From positions 11,781,766 to 11,845,765 of the forward strand of contig JABBOT010000011.1 of assembly GCA_016165875.1 (NCBI GenBank): DNA of 64,000 nucleotides, read 5' to 3'. Below, one piece after another: positions 60,683 through 64,000 of the stretch. The first letter of the stretch is position 1. Each line of letters opens with the position of its first letter. Origin of the DNA: Acanthopleura granulata (taxonomy: Eukaryota > Mollusca > Polyplacophora > Chitonida > Chitonidae). A model generated the notes under the pieces. The model was not told the DNA's origin. It worked only from the letters and a program-made list of their open reading frames with translations, and did not search any database. Both the position numbers and the translations under genes were made by a program.

Positions 60683-60800
60683 TTATTAAGAATATTTCAC
60701 CTGCATGCATGTAACAACAGCCAGCAGTATTGTGGTAGAGAACTGGGCTAAATCCTTGACCATCAGTAGACTGCAGGCCGACCTTCCCACATAGATGTAT
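60683..60800 (-). mobile_element. SINE family A, central fragment
   Basis: From aagaatatttcacctgcatg to accttcccacata; tail and head are gone. Confidence 0.7.
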
Positions 60801-61098
60801 GAACTGAGGTACAGAATTCTAATGTTCATAATATTCCTTTTCATGAATTAATGAATTAACCCATGAATCAAATCATGCTTAATTAACTCACTTTGAACAC
60901 AGCATGCACAATATATTGACGTTATACTTCTAGTTATATTTCTGGAGTCTACAGCATGTGTGTAGACAACATTGTACATGATACACTCTGTCACCTCTGC
61001 ACATCATGTGTGCAGACGAAATGACCATGCTAACTTAGTGTTGTTATTCTTCCTGACTGCGTTAAAGGGTGATAATAAGAAGTACGCCGCACTCATGC

Positions 61099-61116
61099 CA
61101 CACACACACACACACA
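61099..61116 (+). repeat. (CA)9 microsatellite
   Basis: Nine CA units without interruption. Confidence 0.95.
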
Positions 61117-62017
61117 ATTACTACTCTGCCACTCAAGATGTTGCGTAACTCAGGAAATTGTACATAATTGGGGTAACAAGTGCAGTCATCTAGTTCATGA
61201 AGTTTCTTTCTTTCCTTGCCATCACCTAATCCATCAGAGCCTGAACACAAGATGGGAGCAACATAATGCAATCTCCAAATTCTACATAATTATCGTGCAA
61301 GGCACATTTCAACAATGTTTATTTTCCTTGACCAAGGTCATTTCCAGGCATCCCCACTAATGGCTCCAATGAAAATAAAAGGTTCAGGGTCAAAGATTGG
61401 ACCTGGCTTAAGATGTCCCTTGGTAAACACTGAGAAAAAAGTCTGAAAAGTTGAATTCAATGTAGAAATCATTCAGTCAGGAAACAAGAATGCAGTAGCA
61501 AGTTTTGCACAAGGTAAAACCACAAGTTTGAGCCTTGCAAAATGCTCTGGTGCTTATTAACCTTAATAGTTTCCTGCCAACTGACATTACAAAGATGTTG
61601 ACTTCATGCATAGATGGACATCCCAGAAATCAGGACAATAAGGGTTATTTTCCTAACACAAATGAACAGCAATTTTCCTTCTTTAATGATGTTCACATAT
61701 TCTGCCCTCAAAACAGGACTCCCTATACATGCATTTAAGACTTGGAAGTTAGGAACTATATTTCAGAGAACATTCAAGGAAGTCTACACATAATCTTGAA
61801 ACTAAACATTTAAATTTAACAAGAATAATATTAGAAGATGTGACGATTTCCTAGACGATGGTACTTCTTCCATTTCTGGCAGGTCTATCTGTTCTGTCTG
61901 CAATCAGCAGGTTGTGATCGCCTACATTCTTTACTTAAGTACTGATGATCAGTCAGATACAAACAATTTACACCCATACATGTACAGGTACCACCTGTTA
62001 CAATGTCACATGCATAC

Positions 62018-62128
62018 AGAGTTTCCTCCGGGCTCTGCACTGTTTCCTCCTACCGTAGTGCTGGCCGCAGTTGGAGAAGTGAAATATTCTTGAGTACGGC
62101 GTAAAACAACAATCAAATAAACAAACAG
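62018..62128 (+). mobile_element. SINE family A, 3' half
   Basis: From gtttcctccgggctctgc to the tail caatcaaataaacaaac. Confidence 0.85.
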
Positions 62129-62371
62129 ATAACATGTGCATATACGTGTACCTTTCGTTCTAAATCTGCTGGAGACAGATGGATCACGCATTCATCAGCC
62201 TATATATACACATGTACATGTACACACCTGGTTATTCGTGGTTCGTGGTTATTCAACCAAAGGCCAGGAAACACTGTGTTACATTGCATTTGTGCCTCTG
62301 ACTATAGCTGTAGGTGTAGTTGAGTCAGTCCTTCACAGCTCTCATTTTACCATTCTTAAGTTCTTTAAACA

Positions 62372-62630
62372 GATTTATTTGATTGGTGTTTTATGCCGTA
62401 CTCAAGAACATTTCACTTACATGACGGTGGCCAGTATTATGATGGGAGGAAACCGAGCAGAGCCCTGAAGAAACCCACGACCATCCGTAGGTTGTGGCAG
62501 ACCTTCCCACATACAGTCGGAGAGAAAGCCAGCAGGAGCTGGCCTTGAACTCACAGCGTCTGCATAGGTAAGAGGCTTCTGGGTCATTACGCGGTGCCAG
62601 TGCCTTAACGAACCGAGACATGCGGGTCCC
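62372..62630 (-). mobile_element. SINE family A, full length
   Basis: Tail TTTATTTGATTGGTG, full central domain, and head with ggccttgaactcacagc and ttacgcggtgccagtgcctt. Confidence 0.9.
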
Positions 62631-63098
62631 GGAAAGCAATTTAGTGTGCACTGGTAAACAATGCGGTGCACTGGAAAGCAAAACCATGAAATCAAAAAAA
62701 AAAACTACCAAACAACTTCTGAGATTCATGATGAAATCTGCAATATTTTCTTTAATAAGAACTGCTTAACAGAGATTCTGAAAGAAAGATGAGCTTAGCT
62801 CAGTTAAAACACAGTGGTGACGTTATCTGACCAGGGTACTAGTCAATTACTTCACCATGCACATGATTTAAACCAAGCCGGCCTTGTCATTATAAAGTGT
62901 GCATTAATAGTGACCATCACATTTAACTTCCCAGGCACAGACTTCAATTCCAGATGTTACAGACTGTGCTGTATAAACTACAGTGGAAAAGCTTACAGTA
63001 CACTGTTGAAAACAATCGTAATCTATGTTTCATTTTATGAACTGATTGGGTGTTCTATCTAATTTTTCACTACTGCAATGTTGGCTTTGCTTATGTTG

Positions 63099-63335
63099 TT
63101 TATTTATTGATCTGATTGGTGTTTACGCCATACTAAAGAATATTTTACTTGTACGACGGCGGAGGAAACCGGGCAGAGTCCGAGGAAAATCCACGACAAT
63201 CTGCAGGTTGCTGGCGAACCTTCCCATGCACATTCAGACAGAAATATAGCTTGAGCTGGACTTGAACTCACAATGACCGCATTGGTGACAGGCACCTGGG
63301 TCATAAAGGTCATGCTGGCCACTGCCAGGGAGGTT
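63099..63335 (-). mobile_element. SINE family A
   Basis: Tail tttatttattgatctgattg, a central domain with a short deletion after acgacggcgg, B-box-like ggacttgaactcac, and a head decayed after gggtcata. Confidence 0.85.
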
Positions 63336-64000
63336 CCTGCTTTGTTTATGGTTGGAAGGCATGGAAGTGTAGGAAGTCACCCATGCATGCCTTAAAGCTA
63401 GAGCCAAAACCAGAAAATGTCAGGTTCACATTTGGTCACAGTCGAATAAATAAATCACAAATACACAAAGCAAACATCCTGAAAGGCTAGCCATGACATT
63501 CAAGATAAATATGTATAAGCTTTGCAGATGGATCTACCCCTACTTCCTTAACCTTTTCTGATGTCAAACCAACATTGAATACAACTTTATTAAATCGGGG
63601 AAAAACAGTTAAAAACTTGTACTCTTGTCAAGTTGCCCTGAATCTTCCTGGTTTACACAAAGCATATGTTCAATCAGTTATTTTCACTTTAGTTCAACAC
63701 CATATTCCACATTTTTTCACCCATACACAAAAGTACATGCATGTCAAGTACATGTACATTTATGTTACTAATTTCCCAGACAAAATAATGACTTAAAAAT
63801 TACATCTGCATGAGCAAGGTGAAAAGTAGTCCACCTAGATGTACTCCTTGTGGGCTATTTCAGGACTTCTACATTCCTTGTTCCTCAGCAAATCTAAAAG
63901 AAAAAAACTTTCTGGTCTAAAACTGATTTCTTTGAAAATTTGTACCAAGACCTCACCCCTTTGTTACGCGGATAACCCCCCAAAAAACCTATAAGAAACT

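Larger units (their letters stand above)
35122..64000 (-). other. Region upstream of DGK PH exon 1: intron and/or 5' flank
   Basis: This begins upstream of the acceptor tttccgcag. DGK proteins normally carry some residues before the PH domain, so at least one more exon must exist upstream. It could be in this stretch (weak candidates at 44884 and 58985) or beyond 64000. The rest is repeat-rich non-coding DNA whose elements are listed separately. Stretches without anything recognised include 36000-37950, 39770-40260, 41180-41490, 44300-45770, 46900-48230, 49100-50230, 52340-53930, 56620-60680 and 60810-62010. Confidence 0.45.

Noticed and set aside
1..64000. CRISPR arrays, operons, ribosome binding sites, prophage
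   Set aside because: The sequence has spliceosomal exons and eukaryotic SINE/LINE content. No evenly spaced identical repeats with unique spacers occur.

Overview
The window looks like AT-rich nuclear DNA from a marine lophotrochozoan, most likely a mollusc. No long open reading frame of cellular type is present. The only recognisable gene is split into very short exons by large introns. The rest is dominated by tRNA-headed SINEs, foldback and MITE-like DNA elements, CR1/Jockey-type LINE remnants, and the ACATGTA-rich texture typical of molluscan non-coding DNA. The organism assignment is inference from these signals, not a database result.

Gene content: three consecutive minus-strand exons (35074-35121, 34266-34328, 18587-18667) have consensus splice sites and all end in phase 0. 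Joined, they encode the first 64 residues of a pleckstrin-homology (PH) domain that matches the N-terminal PH domain of type II diacylglycerol kinases (DGK delta/eta). The exons carry KDGYLMKQTSSFQ, RWRRRYFKL...KLYYAKD and FNEIELTDL...NHSFQ. The rest of the PH domain, both C1 domains, the catalytic domain and the SAM domain were not found, so they should lie below position 1. The promoter and first exon were not securely found. They lie somewhere in or beyond 35122-64000. The window is therefore mostly intron: 745 bp between the first two exons, 15.6 kb between the next two, at least 18.6 kb downstream, and up to 28.9 kb upstream.

Region by region: 1-18586 holds tandem repeats, SINEs, a large inverted repeat (13.1/14.1 kb) and a CpG-rich patch (10.78-11.32 kb). 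That patch lies next to a possible alternative first exon (10743-10808) whose donor phase fits the DGK gene. The intron 18668-34265 holds SINEs, an inverted pair of degenerate arrays (24.5/25.1 kb), a 155-bp tandem array (26.3 kb), a TTAA-flanked element carrying a CRE, a TATA box and a decayed reading frame (27.47-28.11 kb), a foldback element (28.5-29.1 kb) and a LINE tail (33.6 kb). The region 35122-64000 holds a near-identical 282-bp duplication (38.1/39.5 kb), a broken reverse transcriptase (42.2-43.3 kb), a tandem duplication whose second copy carries a MITE-like insertion with its empty site next door (50.5-51.2 kb), a 39-bp minisatellite open on both strands (51.8-52.3 kb), another foldback element (55.8-56.6 kb), and more SINEs.

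No rRNA, authentic tRNA, CRISPR, operon or prokaryotic signal was seen. The strongest candidates for something undescribed are the TTAA element with its own promoter and reading frame, the possible internal promoter of the DGK gene, and the insertion with its empty site. All coordinates were read by eye, so repeat edges may be off by several bases.
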